Assembly: GCF_014892515.1 (NCBI RefSeq)
Contig: NZ_JADBGR010000018.1
Span: forward strand, 20,249-84,248
Source: Myceligenerans pegani
Lineage (GTDB): Bacteria > Actinomycetota > Actinomycetes > Actinomycetales > Cellulomonadaceae
Length of the DNA stretch: 64,000 bases
Direction of reading: 5' to 3'
This document shows, one piece after another, positions 17,692 to 28,453 of the stretch. Numbering within the stretch: the stretch's first letter is position 1; the number at the start of each line of letters is the position of its first letter. The position numbers and the translations under genes are program-made. The notes under the pieces were generated by a model. It was not told the DNA's origin, did no database searches, and saw only the letters and a list, made by a program, of their open reading frames with translations.

Positions 17692-18336
17692 GTGGCCATC
17701 CCCGTGAATCCCCGCCTCAGACGCCTGCGCAGGTTGTTCGACGTCGTCGCGATCGCCGTCGGGGTCGTCACGCTGCCGATCGCGCTGCCCGTGTTCTGGG
17801 TCCAGGCCGTGGGCCACTCACGCGTGGTCCCGGCGTCCGACGTGCCCGAGGTGGATGCCGTCGTCGTGCTCGGCGCCGGGCTGCGGGATGACGGGACGCC
17901 GTCGACCTACCTGCGCCGCCGCGTCGAGGCCGGGGCCGCGCTGTACCGGTCCGGGCGCGCCGAGCAGGTCATCCTCTCCGGCGACGCACACACCCTGCCC
18001 GACGGGAAACTCTACGACGAGCCCGGTTCGATGCGCGCCTACGCCCTCACGCTCGGCGTGCCCGACGAGGTCCTCGTCCTGGACCGCGAGGGATTCGACA
18101 CGGACGCCACGTGCCGCCGCGCCCGCGACGAGTACGGCGTGCGGACCGCCGTTGTCGTCACCCAGGACTTCCATCTCCGCAGAACCCTGTTCACCTGCGG
18201 ATACGCCGGTCTGGACGCGGTCGGGGTCGGGGTGAGCAGCCAGAGCGTCACGCCGGTCAAGGCGTTCTTCGCCTGGAAACTCCGCGAGATCCCGGCGAGC
18301 TGGAAGGCCGCGGCGGAATCGTTCCTGCGCCGCTGA
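17692..18336 (+). CDS. SanA/YdcF (ElyC)-family membrane-anchored protein, DUF218
   Basis: The 214-residue protein has one N-terminal membrane helix (about residues 17-40) and an outward-facing DUF218 domain with the family core VDAVVVLGAGL, VILSGDA, SMRAYALTLGVP and VVVTQDFHLRRTLF. SanA-like proteins support the cell-envelope barrier and are linked to peptidoglycan precursor or polysaccharide handling; their chemistry is not firmly known. The GTG start follows a -10 box rather than a ribosome-binding site. It converges on ackA across a modular palindromic repeat. Confidence 0.87.
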   Translation: MAIPVNPRLRRLRRLFDVVAIAVGVVTLPIALPVFWVQAVGHSRVVPASDVPEVDAVVVLGAGLRDDGTPSTYLRRRVEAGAALYRSGRAEQVILSGDAHTLPDGKLYDEPGSMRAYALTLGVPDEVLVLDREGFDTDATCRRARDEYGVRTAVVVTQDFHLRRTLFTCGYAGLDAVGVGVSSQSVTPVKAFFAWKLREIPASWKAAAESFLRR

Positions 18337-18347
18337 GGGCGCCGGTC

Positions 18348-18437
18348 GGCATGAGGATACCGGCACGGGCACGAGCTTGCCGCGCATCGCCCGAGAACGA
18401 TGGCCGCAACCTCATGGTTGCACCGCTGGCCTCATGG
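18348..18437. repeat. Modular palindromic intergenic repeat, copy A
   Basis: The element shares its layout with 43140-43230: GGCATGAG at the left, AGCT in the middle, an identical 17-bp core (18380-18396) and two CTCATG boxes at the right. Copy A is less symmetrical than copy B. It lies between the convergent sanA-like and ackA genes. Confidence 0.75.
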
Positions 18438-18487
18438 CGGGCGGGCCGCCGGCTGTGGGCCCCGGGATGGAGCTTGAGCGGGGGACA

Positions 18488-19807
18488 CTAGCCGACCAGG
18501 GCGATCGTCTGGCGGGCGATGGCCAGCTCCTCGTTGGTGGGGACGACCATGACGAGCGGGGTTCCGGCGGGTCCGGCGGGTGCGGGTGTCGTGCCCGGCA
18601 CTGCAGCGGGCAGGGCGGCCGCGGCCGCACCACCGGATCGGCGGTCCGCGGCTGTTGCGTCGGCGTCGCGGAACGGGCCCGGCGAGATCACGCGCGCGCC
18701 CCGCGACCGGGCCTCGTTCAGCGCCGCGTCCACCGCCAGACCGAGGAATCCGAGCCCTTCCACCACGCCCGCGCGAACCACCGCCGCGTTCTCGCCCACG
18801 CCCGCCGTGAACGCCAGCACGTCGATGCCGCCCAGCACCGCCGCGTAGGCGCCCACGTACTTGCGCAGCCGGTGCAGGTACACGTCCAGGGCCAGCCGGG
18901 CGCCGTCGTCCCCGGAACGGACGAGCCGGGTCAGCTCGCGCATGTCGTTGACCCCGCTGAGCCCGAGGAGCCCAGAGCGCTTGTTGAGCAGCGTGTCGAC
19001 GTCGTCCACGGACAGTCCGCCCGAGCGCACCAGGTGGAAGACGACCCCCGGGTCGACGTCGCCGGACCGTGTCCCCATGACGAGGCCCTCCAGCGGCGTC
19101 AGTCCCATCGACGTCTCCACGGCGCGTCCGCCGGCGACCGCCGACGCCGACGCACCGTTGCCCAGGTGCAGCACCACCTGGCGCAGCGTGTCCGGCCCGC
19201 GCCCCTCGGCGCTCAGCTTCGCCGCCACGGCCGGGTGCGAGGCCACGGCCGACGACACGAACTGGTGCGACGTCCCGTGGAAGCCGTACCGCCGCACGCC
19301 GTGCTCGGCGGCCGTTCTCGCGTCGATCGCGTAGGTGGCGGCCGCGGGCGGCAGGTCGGCGAAGAACGCGGTGTCGAACACCGCCACGTGCGGCACGTCG
19401 AGCAGCTCGCGCGCCACCTCGATCCCGGTCACGTTGGCCGGGTTGTGCAGCGGCGCCAGCGGGACGAGAGCGCGGACCGCGGCCACGACGTCGTCGTCCA
19501 CCACCACGGGCGCCGAGAACGACGTTCCGCCGTGCACGACGCGGTGCCCGACGGCGACGATCCCCGCCTCCCGCAACGACGGTCCGGCCTCCGCGAACAG
19601 GCCGAGGACCAGCCGCAGCGCGGCCCCGTGGTCCGCCACGGGCTGCTCGCGGACCATCTCCTCGCCGCGCGTCTCGTGCGCGACCCGGCCCGACTCCTCG
19701 CCGATGCGCTCGACCATGCCTCCGGCGAGCGCCTCCCCCGAACCCGGGTCGACGAGCTGGTACTTGAGCGACGACGAACCGGAGTTGAGGACGAGGACTG
19801 TGGACAT
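18488..19807 (-). CDS. ackA: Acetate kinase
   Basis: AckA converts acetyl phosphate and ADP to acetate and ATP. The family signature [15 protein letters not shown] is at the N-terminus, with [40 protein letters not shown] and [12 protein letters not shown] following. At 439 residues it is longer than the usual 400 because of an Ala/Pro/Gly-rich insertion of about 35 residues just before the C-terminal [19 protein letters not shown] precedes the ATG at 19807. It is the last gene of xfp-pta-ackA. Confidence 0.97.
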   Translation of the reverse strand: MSTVLVLNSGSSSLKYQLVDPGSGEALAGGMVERIGEESGRVAHETRGEEMVREQPVADHGAALRLVLGLFAEAGPSLREAGIVAVGHRVVHGGTSFSAPVVVDDDVVAAVRALVPLAPLHNPANVTGIEVARELLDVPHVAVFDTAFFADLPPAAATYAIDARTAAEHGVRRYGFHGTSHQFVSSAVASHPAVAAKLSAEGRGPDTLRQVVLHLGNGASASAVAGGRAVETSMGLTPLEGLVMGTRSGDVDPGVVFHLVRSGGLSVDDVDTLLNKRSGLLGLSGVNDMRELTRLVRSGDDGARLALDVYLHRLRKYVGAYAAVLGGIDVLAFTAGVGENAAVVRAGVVEGLGFLGLAVDAALNEARSRGARVISPGPFRDADATAADRRSGGAAAAALPAAVPGTTPAPAGPAGTPLVMVVPTNEELAIARQTIALVG

Positions 19808-19939
19808 GCGGGAAGGCCTCCTGGGTCGGATGGTCGGGTCGGGCCAGGCGGGTCGGGTCGGGCTCGTGCCGAGGCGCTCCTGGTGATGCTCGGCGTGAGA
19901 TCGCTCCGAGGGCCAGAGGCCTGGCGCATACCCGTGCTG

Positions 19940-22054
19940 CTACGTGGCGGGGGCGGTCTGCGCCTGGATGGCGGTGATCGCGACCGTGTTCACGATGTCC
20001 TGCACGAGCGCGCCGCGGGACAGGTCGTTGACCGGCTTGTTCAGGCCCTGGAGCACGGGACCGACGGCGACCGCGCCCGCCGAGCGCTGCACGGCCTTGT
20101 ACGTGTTGTTGCCGGTGTTGAGGTCGGGGAAGACGAAGACGGTGGCCCGCCCGGCGACGTCCGACCCGGGCAGCTTGGACGCGGCGACCGAGGCGTCGAC
20201 GGCGGCGTCGTACTGGATGGGGCCCTCGACGACGAGATCGGGCGCGCGGAGCCGCACGGCCTCGGTCGCGGCACGCACCTTGTCGACGTCGGCCCCCGAA
20301 CCGGAGGTGCCGGTGGAGTAGGAGAGCATCGCGATCCGCGGTTCGACGCCGAACTGCGCGGCGGTCGCGGCCGACGAGACCGCGATGTCGGCCAGCTCGT
20401 CCGACGTCGGATCCGGGATGACGGCGCAGTCCCCGTAGACCAGGACCCGGTCGGTGAGGCACATGAAGAACACCGAGGAGACCGACGACGTGTCCGGCCG
20501 GGTCTTGATGATCTCGAACGACGGCCGGATCGTGTGCGCGGTGGAATGGGCGGCACCGGAGACCATGCCGTCGGCGAGGCCGAGGTGCACCATGAGCGTG
20601 CCGAAGTAGGAGACGTCGGTGACGATCTCCCGGGCGCGCTCGGTGGTCATGCCCTTGTGGGCGCGCAGCCGGGCGTACACCCGCGCGAACCGCTCCACGA
20701 TCTCGGCGCTCTCGGGGGTGACGCCCGACGGCGACAGCACGCGGGCGGCGTCCAGGTTCAGGCCGAGCTCGGCGGCGCGGCCACGGATCGCCGTCTCGTC
20801 CCCGAGGATCGTCAGGTCCGCGATCCCGCGCGCGAGCACGGTGGACGCGGCGCGCAGGATGCGGTCGTCGTCGCCCTCGGGCAGGACGACGTGCCGGCGC
20901 TGGGACCGCGCCCGCTCGATGAGCTGATGCTCGAACATGAGCGGGGTGACGACGTCGGGCCGGGGCAGGTCGAGCCGCTCGGCGAGACGTTCGCCGTCGA
21001 CGCACCGCTCGAACAGCGCGCGGGCGACGTCGATCTTGCGCTGCGAGTCGCGGGTGACGCGCCCGCGCACCTGGGAGGCCTCGCGCGCGGCGTGGTACGT
21101 GCCCAGGTCGGTGCGGATGATCGGAACCCTGGGCCGCAGGGCCTCCAGCAGCTCACGGGCCCGGCCCTCGGGGAAGAACCCGCCGTTGAGCACGATCCCG
21201 GCCAGCGACGGGAACGACGGCGCCGCGTGCGCGGCCAGGAGGCCGGTGAGCACGTCCGTGCGGTCACCCGGGGTGATGACGACGGCGCCGTCGGCGAGGT
21301 GCGACAGCAGGTGCTCGAAGCTCATCGCCCCGACGAGGACCTCCAGCGCCTCGCGGCCGAGCAGCTCCGGGTCGCCGAGCACCAGCTCGCCGTCGACGGC
21401 CTCCAGGAGCTGGCCCACCGTGGGCGCCGACAGGAACGGCTCCTCGGGGATGGTCCACACGGGCAGGTCCGGGTGCGCCGCCGACACGGCCTTGCGCACG
21501 TCGACCGCGTTCAGCGTGTCGCACCGGTTCACCACCAGGCCGACGGCGTGCGCGTAGTACGCCGCGAGCTCGGCGAGCGCGGCGTCGGTGAGCGTGACCA
21601 CCTCGTCGGGCGTGCGCTCGCGGCCGGAGGTGACGAGAAGCACGGGCGCGCCGAGGTTCGCGGCGATCTTCGCGTTGAACGCGAGCTCGTTCACCCCCGC
21701 GACGTCCGTGTAGTCCGTGCCGAGCACGACGACGGCGTCGCACCGCTGAGCCATGGCGTGGAACCGGGAGACGATCCGGGCCATGGCGTCGTCGGGGTCG
21801 AGGTGCAGGTCGGCGTAGGTGACGCCGACGGCGTCCTCGTAGGGGACGTCGACGCCGTCGTGCTCGAGCAGCATCTCCAGCACGTAGTCACGTTCCGGCT
21901 CGGCGTCCGAGCCGGTGACCCGGGAGACGGGCCGGTAGACGCCGACGCGCTGGCCCTGGCGCACCAGCAGGTCGAGGACGCCCAGCGCCACCGTGGACTT
22001 GCCGCTCTCACCCTCCGGTGACGCGATGACGATGCTGCGGGTCGCGCCGGTCAC
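19940..22054 (-). CDS. pta: Phosphate acetyltransferase (long form with N-terminal BioD-like and DRTGG domains)
   Basis: The 704-residue long-form Pta interconverts acetyl-CoA and acetyl phosphate. Its N-terminal P-loop-like domain reads VIASPEGESGKSTVALGVLDLL. A DRTGG-type middle domain (about 220-340) precedes the catalytic PTA_PTB domain (about 380-700: VLPEGDDDRILRAA, GAAHSTAHTIRPSFEIIKT, MLSYSTGTSGSG, VFPDLNTGNNTYK). It starts at GTG 22054 after GAGGAG. It lies 132 bp before ackA and 114 bp after xfp. Confidence 0.96.
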   Translation of the reverse strand: MTGATRSIVIASPEGESGKSTVALGVLDLLVRQGQRVGVYRPVSRVTGSDAEPERDYVLEMLLEHDGVDVPYEDAVGVTYADLHLDPDDAMARIVSRFHAMAQRCDAVVVLGTDYTDVAGVNELAFNAKIAANLGAPVLLVTSGRERTPDEVVTLTDAALAELAAYYAHAVGLVVNRCDTLNAVDVRKAVSAAHPDLPVWTIPEEPFLSAPTVGQLLEAVDGELVLGDPELLGREALEVLVGAMSFEHLLSHLADGAVVITPGDRTDVLTGLLAAHAAPSFPSLAGIVLNGGFFPEGRARELLEALRPRVPIIRTDLGTYHAAREASQVRGRVTRDSQRKIDVARALFERCVDGERLAERLDLPRPDVVTPLMFEHQLIERARSQRRHVVLPEGDDDRILRAASTVLARGIADLTILGDETAIRGRAAELGLNLDAARVLSPSGVTPESAEIVERFARVYARLRAHKGMTTERAREIVTDVSYFGTLMVHLGLADGMVSGAAHSTAHTIRPSFEIIKTRPDTSSVSSVFFMCLTDRVLVYGDCAVIPDPTSDELADIAVSSAATAAQFGVEPRIAMLSYSTGTSGSGADVDKVRAATEAVRLRAPDLVVEGPIQYDAAVDASVAASKLPGSDVAGRATVFVFPDLNTGNNTYKAVQRSAGAVAVGPVLQGLNKPVNDLSRGALVQDIVNTVAITAIQAQTAPAT

Positions 22055-22168
22055 GTGCTGCTCCTCAAGTGCTGTCTCGGATCACCTGGCTCCAAACCTA
22101 GCGGCCGACGGTGACACGAGCGGCCCGCCGCGGTGTGACATCGGGTGACATCCGTGTGAGATCGACGG

Positions 22169-24730
22169 CTACTCGTTGTCGCCTCCCGTGTCGGACGCGG
22201 GCGGGACCTCGGCCGCCGCCCGCCCGGCGCCCGGCCAGACCCAGTCCCGGACATCCGGGATGTCCTCGCCGTGTTCCCGGGTCCAGACGCGGGCCCGCAG
22301 GCGCGCGTCCTGCATCCGCTGGCGCAGGCCCGCCTGCGACGTGCCGAGCGACGGCACCCGGTCGATGACGTCGATCACCAGGTGGTACCGGTCCAGGTCG
22401 TTGAGCATCACCATGTCGAACGGCGTCGTCGTCGTGCCCTCCTCCTTGTAACCGCGCACGTGCAGGTTCCCGTGCCCGGTGCGGCGGTAGGTGAGGCGGT
22501 GGATCAGCCAGGGATAGCCGTGATAGGCGAAGATGATCGGCCGGTCCGGCGTGAACAACCCGTCGAACTCCGCGTGGGTGAGGCCGTGCGGGTGCTCCGC
22601 CGAGTCCTGCAGCCGCATCAGGTCCACGACGTTGATCACCCGCACCTTGAGCTCCGGCAGCTCCTCGCGCAGGATGTCGGCGGCCGCCATCACCTCCAGC
22701 GTGGGGATGTCGCCGGCGGCGGCCAGGACGACGTCGGGCCTTGTGCCCGGCACCTCCGTCCCGGCCCACTCCCAGATCCCCAGGCCGCGCGTGCAGTGCT
22801 CGATCGCCTGGTCCATCGGCAGCCAGCTCGGGGCCGGCTGCTTGCCCGCCACCACGACGTTGATGTACTGCCGCCCGCGGAGGCAGTGGTCGTAGGTGGA
22901 CAGGAGGGTGTTGGCGTCCGGCGGCAGGTAGACGCGCACGATCTCCGCCTTCTTGTTCATCATGTGGTCGATGAAGCCCGGATCCTGGTGGCTGAACCCG
23001 TTGTGGTCCTGCCGCCAGACATGGCTCGACAGCAGGTAGTTGAGGGAGGCGATGGGGCGCCGCCACGGGATGTGGTTGGTCACCTTGAGCCACTTGGCGT
23101 GCTGGTTGACCATCGAGTCGACGATGTGGATGAAGGCCTCGTAGCTGGTGAACAGGCCGTGCCGCCCGGTCAGCAGGTAGCCCTCCAGCCAGCCCTGGCA
23201 CTGGTGCTCGCTGAGCATCTCCATGACCCGGCCGGCGCGCGCCAGGTGCTCGTCCACGTCGGGGCCGTAGAACTCGGCGCCCCACTGCTTGTCCGTGACC
23301 TCGTACACCGCCTGCAGCCGGTTCGACGCCACCTCGTCCGGGCCGAAGACCCGGAAGTTGTCGGGGTTGCGCCGGACCACCTCGGTGAGCCACCGGCCCA
23401 GCACCCGCGTCGCCTCCGCCGTCGACCTGCCCGGCGCGGGCACGTCCACCGCGAACTCCCGGAAGTCCGGCAGCCGCAGGTCGCGCAGCAGCAGGCCGCC
23501 GTTGGCGTACGGCGTGGCGCTCATGCGCAGTTCTCCGGGGGGAGCCAGACCCGTGATCTCCGCCCGCACCGCGCCGTCGTCGTCGAACAGCTCCTCCGGG
23601 CGGTACGACCGCAGCCACTGCTCCAGCACCCGCAGGTGCTCGTCCGTGTCGCGGGCGCTCGCGAGCGGGACCTGGTGCGCGCGCCAGGAGCCGGTCGTCT
23701 TCTTCCCGTCGATCTCGGCCGGCCCCGTCCAGCCCTTCGGGGTGCGGAAGACGATCATCGGCCAGGCCGGGCGGGTGACATCGCCGTCGGCGGCGCGTGC
23801 CTTGATCGCGGCGATGTCGTCCAGCACCTCGTCCAGCAGCGCCGCGAAGCGCCGGTGGGTCACCAGCGGCGGCTCGTCCGAGTCGTCCGGCACCTCGAAG
23901 AAGTACGGCTTGTGACCGTATCCCGTCAGCAGCGCGCCCAGCTCCGCCTGCTCGATGCGGGCCAGCACCGTCGGGTTCGCGATCTTGTAGCCGTTCAGGT
24001 GCAGGATCGGGAGGACGACGCCGTCGTCGACCGGGTTCAGGAACTTGTTCGAGTGCCACGAGGTGGCCAGCGGGCCGGTCTCGGCCTCGCCGTCGCCCAC
24101 CACGGCCGCCACGAGCAGATCGGGGTTGTCGAAGACCGCGCCGTACGCGTGGCTCAGCGCGTAGCCGAGCTCACCGCCTTCGTGGATCGAGCCGGGCGTC
24201 TCCGGCGCGACGTGACTCGGGATGCCGCCGGGGAAGCTGAACTGCCGGAACAGCCGCTTCACCCCCTCGGCGTCCTGTGTGACGTCCGAGTAGGTCTCCG
24301 AGTACGTGCCGTCCAGGTAGGCCGACGCGACCAGCCCCGGACCGCCGTGGCCCGGACCCGTGAGATACAGCGTGGGCTGGCGCCGGGCGTCGATCGCGCG
24401 GTTCAGGTGCGCGTACAGGAAGGTCAGGCCCGGTGTGGTGCCCCAGTGGCCCAGCAGGCGGGGCTTGATGTGGTCGCGGGTGAGGGGCTCGCGCAGCAGC
24501 GGGTTGCCCAGCAGGTAGATCTGGCCCACCGAGAGGTAGTTCGCTGCGCGCCACCAGGCGTCCAGGCGTGCGAGTTCCTCGTCGCCCGGGCGGACCACGC
24601 CGGTGGCGGTCCAGGGCGTGGCCCCCGGGACGGGTGAGGTGGACGACGGCGCGGCGTCCCCGGGCGGGGCGGTCTCCGTGCCCGACGGCGAGGCGGTCTC
24701 GGGGGACGTGGTGGGAGGGACGGACGTCAT
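22169..24730 (-). CDS. xfp: Phosphoketolase (xylulose-5-phosphate/fructose-6-phosphate)
   Basis: The 853-residue thiamine-diphosphate enzyme splits xylulose 5-phosphate or fructose 6-phosphate with phosphate to acetyl phosphate plus glyceraldehyde 3-phosphate or erythrose 4-phosphate. Landmarks are [28 protein letters not shown], the ThDP motif [34 protein letters not shown], and the late [20 protein letters not shown]. The first 40 residues are a disordered Ser/Thr/Pro-rich extension. AGGAG precedes ATG 24730. With pta and ackA downstream, acetyl phosphate can go to ATP plus acetate or to acetyl-CoA. Confidence 0.97.
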   Translation of the reverse strand: MTSVPPTTSPETASPSGTETAPPGDAAPSSTSPVPGATPWTATGVVRPGDEELARLDAWWRAANYLSVGQIYLLGNPLLREPLTRDHIKPRLLGHWGTTPGLTFLYAHLNRAIDARRQPTLYLTGPGHGGPGLVASAYLDGTYSETYSDVTQDAEGVKRLFRQFSFPGGIPSHVAPETPGSIHEGGELGYALSHAYGAVFDNPDLLVAAVVGDGEAETGPLATSWHSNKFLNPVDDGVVLPILHLNGYKIANPTVLARIEQAELGALLTGYGHKPYFFEVPDDSDEPPLVTHRRFAALLDEVLDDIAAIKARAADGDVTRPAWPMIVFRTPKGWTGPAEIDGKKTTGSWRAHQVPLASARDTDEHLRVLEQWLRSYRPEELFDDDGAVRAEITGLAPPGELRMSATPYANGGLLLRDLRLPDFREFAVDVPAPGRSTAEATRVLGRWLTEVVRRNPDNFRVFGPDEVASNRLQAVYEVTDKQWGAEFYGPDVDEHLARAGRVMEMLSEHQCQGWLEGYLLTGRHGLFTSYEAFIHIVDSMVNQHAKWLKVTNHIPWRRPIASLNYLLSSHVWRQDHNGFSHQDPGFIDHMMNKKAEIVRVYLPPDANTLLSTYDHCLRGRQYINVVVAGKQPAPSWLPMDQAIEHCTRGLGIWEWAGTEVPGTRPDVVLAAAGDIPTLEVMAAADILREELPELKVRVINVVDLMRLQDSAEHPHGLTHAEFDGLFTPDRPIIFAYHGYPWLIHRLTYRRTGHGNLHVRGYKEEGTTTTPFDMVMLNDLDRYHLVIDVIDRVPSLGTSQAGLRQRMQDARLRARVWTREHGEDIPDVRDWVWPGAGRAAAEVPPASDTGGDNE

Positions 24731-25037
24731 CACACGCTCCTTGCTTCCGCTGGAGGTCCTGACTTCACGGGTGCGGCCGGAGCCGCGGCGGCCTGGGCCG
24801 CGTCTCTCATTCGACCGCAGGACGTCACGGCTCGCCAGGGGGAACGGCGGGGGATCGAGGCCCCGAGGACTCTTGACATTCGTGCTGAACCGGGCGAGTA
24901 GAGCGGGGGCGCCCGGGGGCGGGCGCCGCCGTCGGGGATGCCGCTGCCGGGTGCCGTGACGCCGCGCCAGGGCCCGCGCGGTCGGCGTCACGGACCGGGA
25001 TTCCGGGGTTGTCAGCGAGTACGGGTAGCGTGAGGGC
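24731..25037. other. Divergent intergenic region between xfp and the SURF1 gene
   Basis: These 307 bp hold no convincing gene. A perfect TTGACA at 24873-24878 on the plus strand has no good -10 at the usual distance. The SURF1 -10 lies at the right end. The xfp promoter must be in the left part but I could not place it. Confidence 0.5.
25026..25031 (+). promoter_or_regulatory. -10 box of the SURF1 gene, leaderless
   Basis: TAGCGT ends 6 nt before the GTG at 25038. Confidence 0.55.
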
Positions 25038-25943
25038 GTGAGTTTCTGGGCGGTGGCGCGGCAGCCGCGCATGATCGCGCTGCTGCTGGTGTTCCTCCTG
25101 GCCGCCGGCGGCTGCGGCTGGCTGGGCAAGTGGCAGCTCGATCGTGCCTTCGAGCGGGCCGAGCTCGCGGCCGAGCAGGAGGCGCGCGAGCTGGCCGCGG
25201 CCGGCCCGGCAGGGCTGGGCGAGGTGCTGGAGCCGCAGGCGGCGTTCCCCGGGGAGCTGGTCGGCCGGCAGGTCGAGGTGACCGGGGAGTTCGAGGCGGA
25301 CCGCCAGGTGCTGGTCGCCGGCCGGGTCGGGAGCTCCGGCGAGGTGGGCTACCTGGTGCTGGCCCCGCTCCGGGTGTCCGACGACGGCACCGGGGGCGAG
25401 TCCTGGGCCGAGCTGTCCGGCGCGCCGGTGCTCGCCGTCGTCCGCGGCTGGGTGGAGGATCCTGCGGCGGTGGACGATCCGCCGTCGGGCAGCGTGACCC
25501 TGACGGGCTGGCTGCAGGCCGGGGAGGCCGCGAGCGAGGCGGCGGCCGTCGAGGCGGCGGCCGTCGCGGCGGGGGAGGCCGGTGGCTCGGCGGAGCCGGG
25601 CGCCGGATCGGAGGCAACCGGTGACGACGGCAGCGCCTGGCCGGTGGTGCACGGTATCGCGCTCAGCGCGCTGGTGCAGGAGTGGGGCGGGCCGATCTAC
25701 TCGGGGTACGTCGTCGACGCCGAGACCGAGGGATCCGCGCTGGAACAGCTGCCGCGGCCCGTGATCGAGGGCGGCACCGGCGTCAACCTGCAGAACGCGT
25801 TCTACGCCCTGCAGTGGTGGGTGTTCGGCGGCTTCGCGGTGGCGCTGTGGATCAGGCTCGTCCGCGACGAGATGGCGGGCGGCAGGCGCGGTGGCCGCGC
25901 GACGGACCCGGACACGGGGATCGCGGGGCTCCCGGCGGCGTGA
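25038..25943 (+). CDS. SURF1-family cytochrome oxidase biogenesis protein
   Basis: The 301-residue protein has the SURF1 plan: an N-terminal membrane helix ending [16 protein letters not shown], an extracytoplasmic domain ([25 protein letters not shown]) and a C-terminal helix [26 protein letters not shown]1 proteins assist haem a insertion or assembly of aa3-type oxidase. An Ala/Glu-rich insertion of about 35 residues sits in the middle ([20 protein letters not shown]). No oxidase genes are nearby. The GTG start is preceded by a -10 rather than a ribosome-binding site. Confidence 0.9.
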   Translation: MSFWAVARQPRMIALLLVFLLAAGGCGWLGKWQLDRAFERAELAAEQEARELAAAGPAGLGEVLEPQAAFPGELVGRQVEVTGEFEADRQVLVAGRVGSSGEVGYLVLAPLRVSDDGTGGESWAELSGAPVLAVVRGWVEDPAAVDDPPSGSVTLTGWLQAGEAASEAAAVEAAAVAAGEAGGSAEPGAGSEATGDDGSAWPVVHGIALSALVQEWGGPIYSGYVVDAETEGSALEQLPRPVIEGGTGVNLQNAFYALQWWVFGGFAVALWIRLVRDEMAGGRRGGRATDPDTGIAGLPAA

Positions 25944-25965
25944 GGCGGGGGAGCGGCGGAGCGCC

Positions 25966-27147
25966 TCAGCCGTGCGCGACCGCTGCGCCCATCCTGGCCA
26001 GGGCCTCACGGAGGATGGGGCGGGGGGTCGCGATGTTGACGCGGACGAAGCCCCGGCCCGCCTCGCCGCAGAGGCCGCCGTCGGTCAGCGTGACACCGGC
26101 GCGGTCGCGGAAGAACGCCGCCGGGGAGGTCGCGCCGCCGAGGTCCAGCTTGCGGCAGTCCAGCCAGGACAGATAGGTGCCCTCCAGCGGGGTGACGGTC
26201 ACGTCCGGCAGGTGCTCGGCGACGTCGTCGACCAGCGTGCGGAAGTTGCCGCGGAGATAGGCGACGGTGTCGTCCAGCCAGTCGCGGGAGTCGTCGTAGG
26301 CGGCCGCGGCCGCGACCACGCCGAGCGTTGCCGCCTGCATCTCGGCGTGGAGGCCCACCTCGTTCCAGATCTTGACGTCCGCGTCGTTCGACAGCACGAG
26401 CTGGGCGCACTTCATGCCCGGCAGGTTCCACGCCTTCGACGCCGAGGTGGCCGTGACGGTGTGCCCGGCCGCCGTCGCGGAGAGAGAGGCGTAGGGGACG
26501 TGGCGGTGCGGCGCGAAGGTCAGCGGCGCGTGGATCTCGTCGGAGAAGACCCGGCCGTCGTGGCGGTCCACGACCTCGGCGACGGCGTGCATCTCCTCCG
26601 GCGTGAGGACGCGGCCGATCGGGTTGTGCGGGTTGCACAGCACCAGGAGGTGACCGCCGGCGGCGAACGCGGCGTCGAGCGCGTCGAGGTCGTAGGTGTG
26701 GCGCGGGCCGCCGGGGTCGTCCGTCGCGGCCATCGGGATCTGGATGATGTCCCGGCCGAGCGTGCCCGGCAGGGTGAGGAACGGCATGTAGGCGGGCGTG
26801 GGCAGGATGATAGGCGAGCCCGGGCGCGAGTAGTGGGTGATGACGGCCTCGAGCGCGGTGAGCACGTCCGACACGGGGCGGACGCGGGCCGGAGCCACCG
26901 TCCAGCCGTAGCGGTCGGCGGCGAACCGGGCGTACGCCTCGGACATCTCGGTGACCAGCGCCTTCGGCAGATACCCGAAGGCCGCGCGATCGACGGCGTC
27001 GTGCAGGGCCTGCGTGACCTCGGGCGAGGTGCCGAAGTCCATCTCGGCCACCCACGCCCCGATCGTGCCGGGGAAGGCGGTCCACTTCATGCCGCCGGCG
27101 TCGCGCAGCTGGTCGGCGGTGATGGTGTCGAAAGGGTGCGTGGCCAC
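25966..27147 (-). CDS. MalY/PatB-type PLP-dependent aminotransferase / C-S lyase
   Basis: A fold-type I PLP enzyme of 393 residues. WVAEMDFGTSPEV near the start and the PLP lysine in TATSASKAWNLPGMKCAQ identify the MalY/PatB (cystathionine beta-lyase-like) group. VLCNPHNPIGRVLT and DEIHAPLTF supply the PLP-contacting Asn and Asp, and FVRVNIATPR holds the carboxylate-binding Arg. It probably cleaves C-S bonds of cysteine conjugates or cystathionine. The start is uncertain: GTG 27147 gives MATHPFD, while an in-frame TTG at 27159 adds four residues; neither has a clear ribosome-binding site. Confidence 0.9.
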   Translation of the reverse strand: MATHPFDTITADQLRDAGGMKWTAFPGTIGAWVAEMDFGTSPEVTQALHDAVDRAAFGYLPKALVTEMSEAYARFAADRYGWTVAPARVRPVSDVLTALEAVITHYSRPGSPIILPTPAYMPFLTLPGTLGRDIIQIPMAATDDPGGPRHTYDLDALDAAFAAGGHLLVLCNPHNPIGRVLTPEEMHAVAEVVDRHDGRVFSDEIHAPLTFAPHRHVPYASLSATAAGHTVTATSASKAWNLPGMKCAQLVLSNDADVKIWNEVGLHAEMQAATLGVVAAAAAYDDSRDWLDDTVAYLRGNFRTLVDDVAEHLPDVTVTPLEGTYLSWLDCRKLDLGGATSPAAFFRDRAGVTLTDGGLCGEAGRGFVRVNIATPRPILREALARMGAAVAHG

Positions 27148-27289
27148 GTGGGCATTCAATCAAAGCGGGCCAGGGGTACGACAGGGTGTCCGGGACGAGC
27201 AGCGGGGCTCTGCCGTGGCACGGCCCCGGCCCGGCGCGACGTCGCACGGCGACGGGCCCTCGGCGTCGGCCGACGAGCGCTCGCCGCCG

Positions 27290-28432
27290 CTACCCCTTGA
27301 CCGTCTGGCCGACCTGCCACAGCTTTCTCCGCAGGTAGCGGGGAATCCGCGCCGCACCGGACTTCCGCGGGTTGTCCGACCGCAGGTCCGGGACTGCCTG
27401 GGGGTCGGCGACGAGCGGGTTGTCGGTCTCGGCTCCGCGTGCCGGCGTCAGGACGGCGGTCGGGGTCCACGGGTCGATGCCGTGCACGACGTGCAGGCGC
27501 GCCAGCTCCCACACCGAGATCGCGACGATGATCAGCGTGCCCGTGAATCCGGGCATCGCGGCTGTGACGAGATACTCGCCGGTGGCCCCGCCCGGCAGGG
27601 TGCCGGAGGCGCCGCCGGCCACGGCGTCGGACGCGACGGTGAACCACTCCGGCCCGCGCTGCACCGTGTAGAGCCCGGCCAGGGCGAGCGACCAGAGCGC
27701 CGGGAGCGCGGGGTGGCCGTCGGCGCCGCGGGAGTGGAACGTGACCGCCAGCGGCAGCCCGACGGCGACGACGCCGACGAGCAGGATCAGCCCGATGATC
27801 CCGAGGATCATGAGCACGGCGAGCAGCAGGAGCGACCCGACCTCCGGCGGCTGCGCCTCGGGGAGCTCTGCGCCGCCCTCCGGCCAGAGCGGGGGCAGGA
27901 CCATGACGTAGGCGACGGTCAGGATGCTGATGAGGGCGAGCGTCGCGGGCGCGCGCAGCGGAAGGAAAGGGGAGAGGACCGAACGCGCTCGGCCGTCTTC
28001 GGGCGTCATGGGCGGCGGGTAGCGAATCTGCCGCTTATACATCAAGAGTGAACCAAGTGAGATCAAAAGGGCAACGGCCGCCAGAGAACTCACCGCCCAG
28101 AGGGTTCCATGGGCCAGGATGCCGATCCAGGACGGCAGCCCCGTGTCCGGGATCGGAGCCGGGAGCTTGGTCGGGAGTGCCCTCGACCGCATCAGCTCCG
28201 CCGTGGTCAGCAGGACGACACCGACGATGCCCCGGACCGCGGAGAGCTGGTCTATGTCGTGGTCACGGACGTATCGGTGCTCCGGGATCACGCCCGCGCG
28301 GAGGGCCCCGAAGCCGAGTCGCAGGAGGCCGGAGAACCCTGACGCCACGGCCGCGATCGTGACCAGGACGGCCGCCGGGATCGCCAGTACGGCGGTCGCG
28401 ATCGCCAGATAGAGGAAAGTCGTCTCACCCAT
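27290..28432 (-). CDS. Polytopic membrane protein of unknown function
   Basis: The 380-residue product has about six to seven hydrophobic segments (residues 5-30, 66-80, 106-130, 163-182, 200-232, 246-260, 292-312) and a basic C-terminal tail (RIPRYLRRKLWQVGQ). I recognise no family. It starts at ATG 28432. Its upstream region is clearly more A+T-rich than the rest of the window and carries a well-formed promoter with a 16-bp palindrome, so expression is probably repressor-controlled. The 130 bp between this gene and the MalY start are empty. Confidence 0.75.
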   Translation of the reverse strand: MGETTFLYLAIATAVLAIPAAVLVTIAAVASGFSGLLRLGFGALRAGVIPEHRYVRDHDIDQLSAVRGIVGVVLLTTAELMRSRALPTKLPAPIPDTGLPSWIGILAHGTLWAVSSLAAVALLISLGSLLMYKRQIRYPPPMTPEDGRARSVLSPFLPLRAPATLALISILTVAYVMVLPPLWPEGGAELPEAQPPEVGSLLLLAVLMILGIIGLILLVGVVAVGLPLAVTFHSRGADGHPALPALWSLALAGLYTVQRGPEWFTVASDAVAGGASGTLPGGATGEYLVTAAMPGFTGTLIIVAISVWELARLHVVHGIDPWTPTAVLTPARGAETDNPLVADPQAVPDLRSDNPRKSGAARIPRYLRRKLWQVGQTVKG

Positions 28433-28453
28433 AACCGCCCCCTGATCGGGTGA

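Noticed and set aside
18377..22021. 1214-codon plus-strand open frame
   Set aside because: It lies opposite ackA and pta, has an Arg/Gly/Val/His-rich composition and no recognisable domain.
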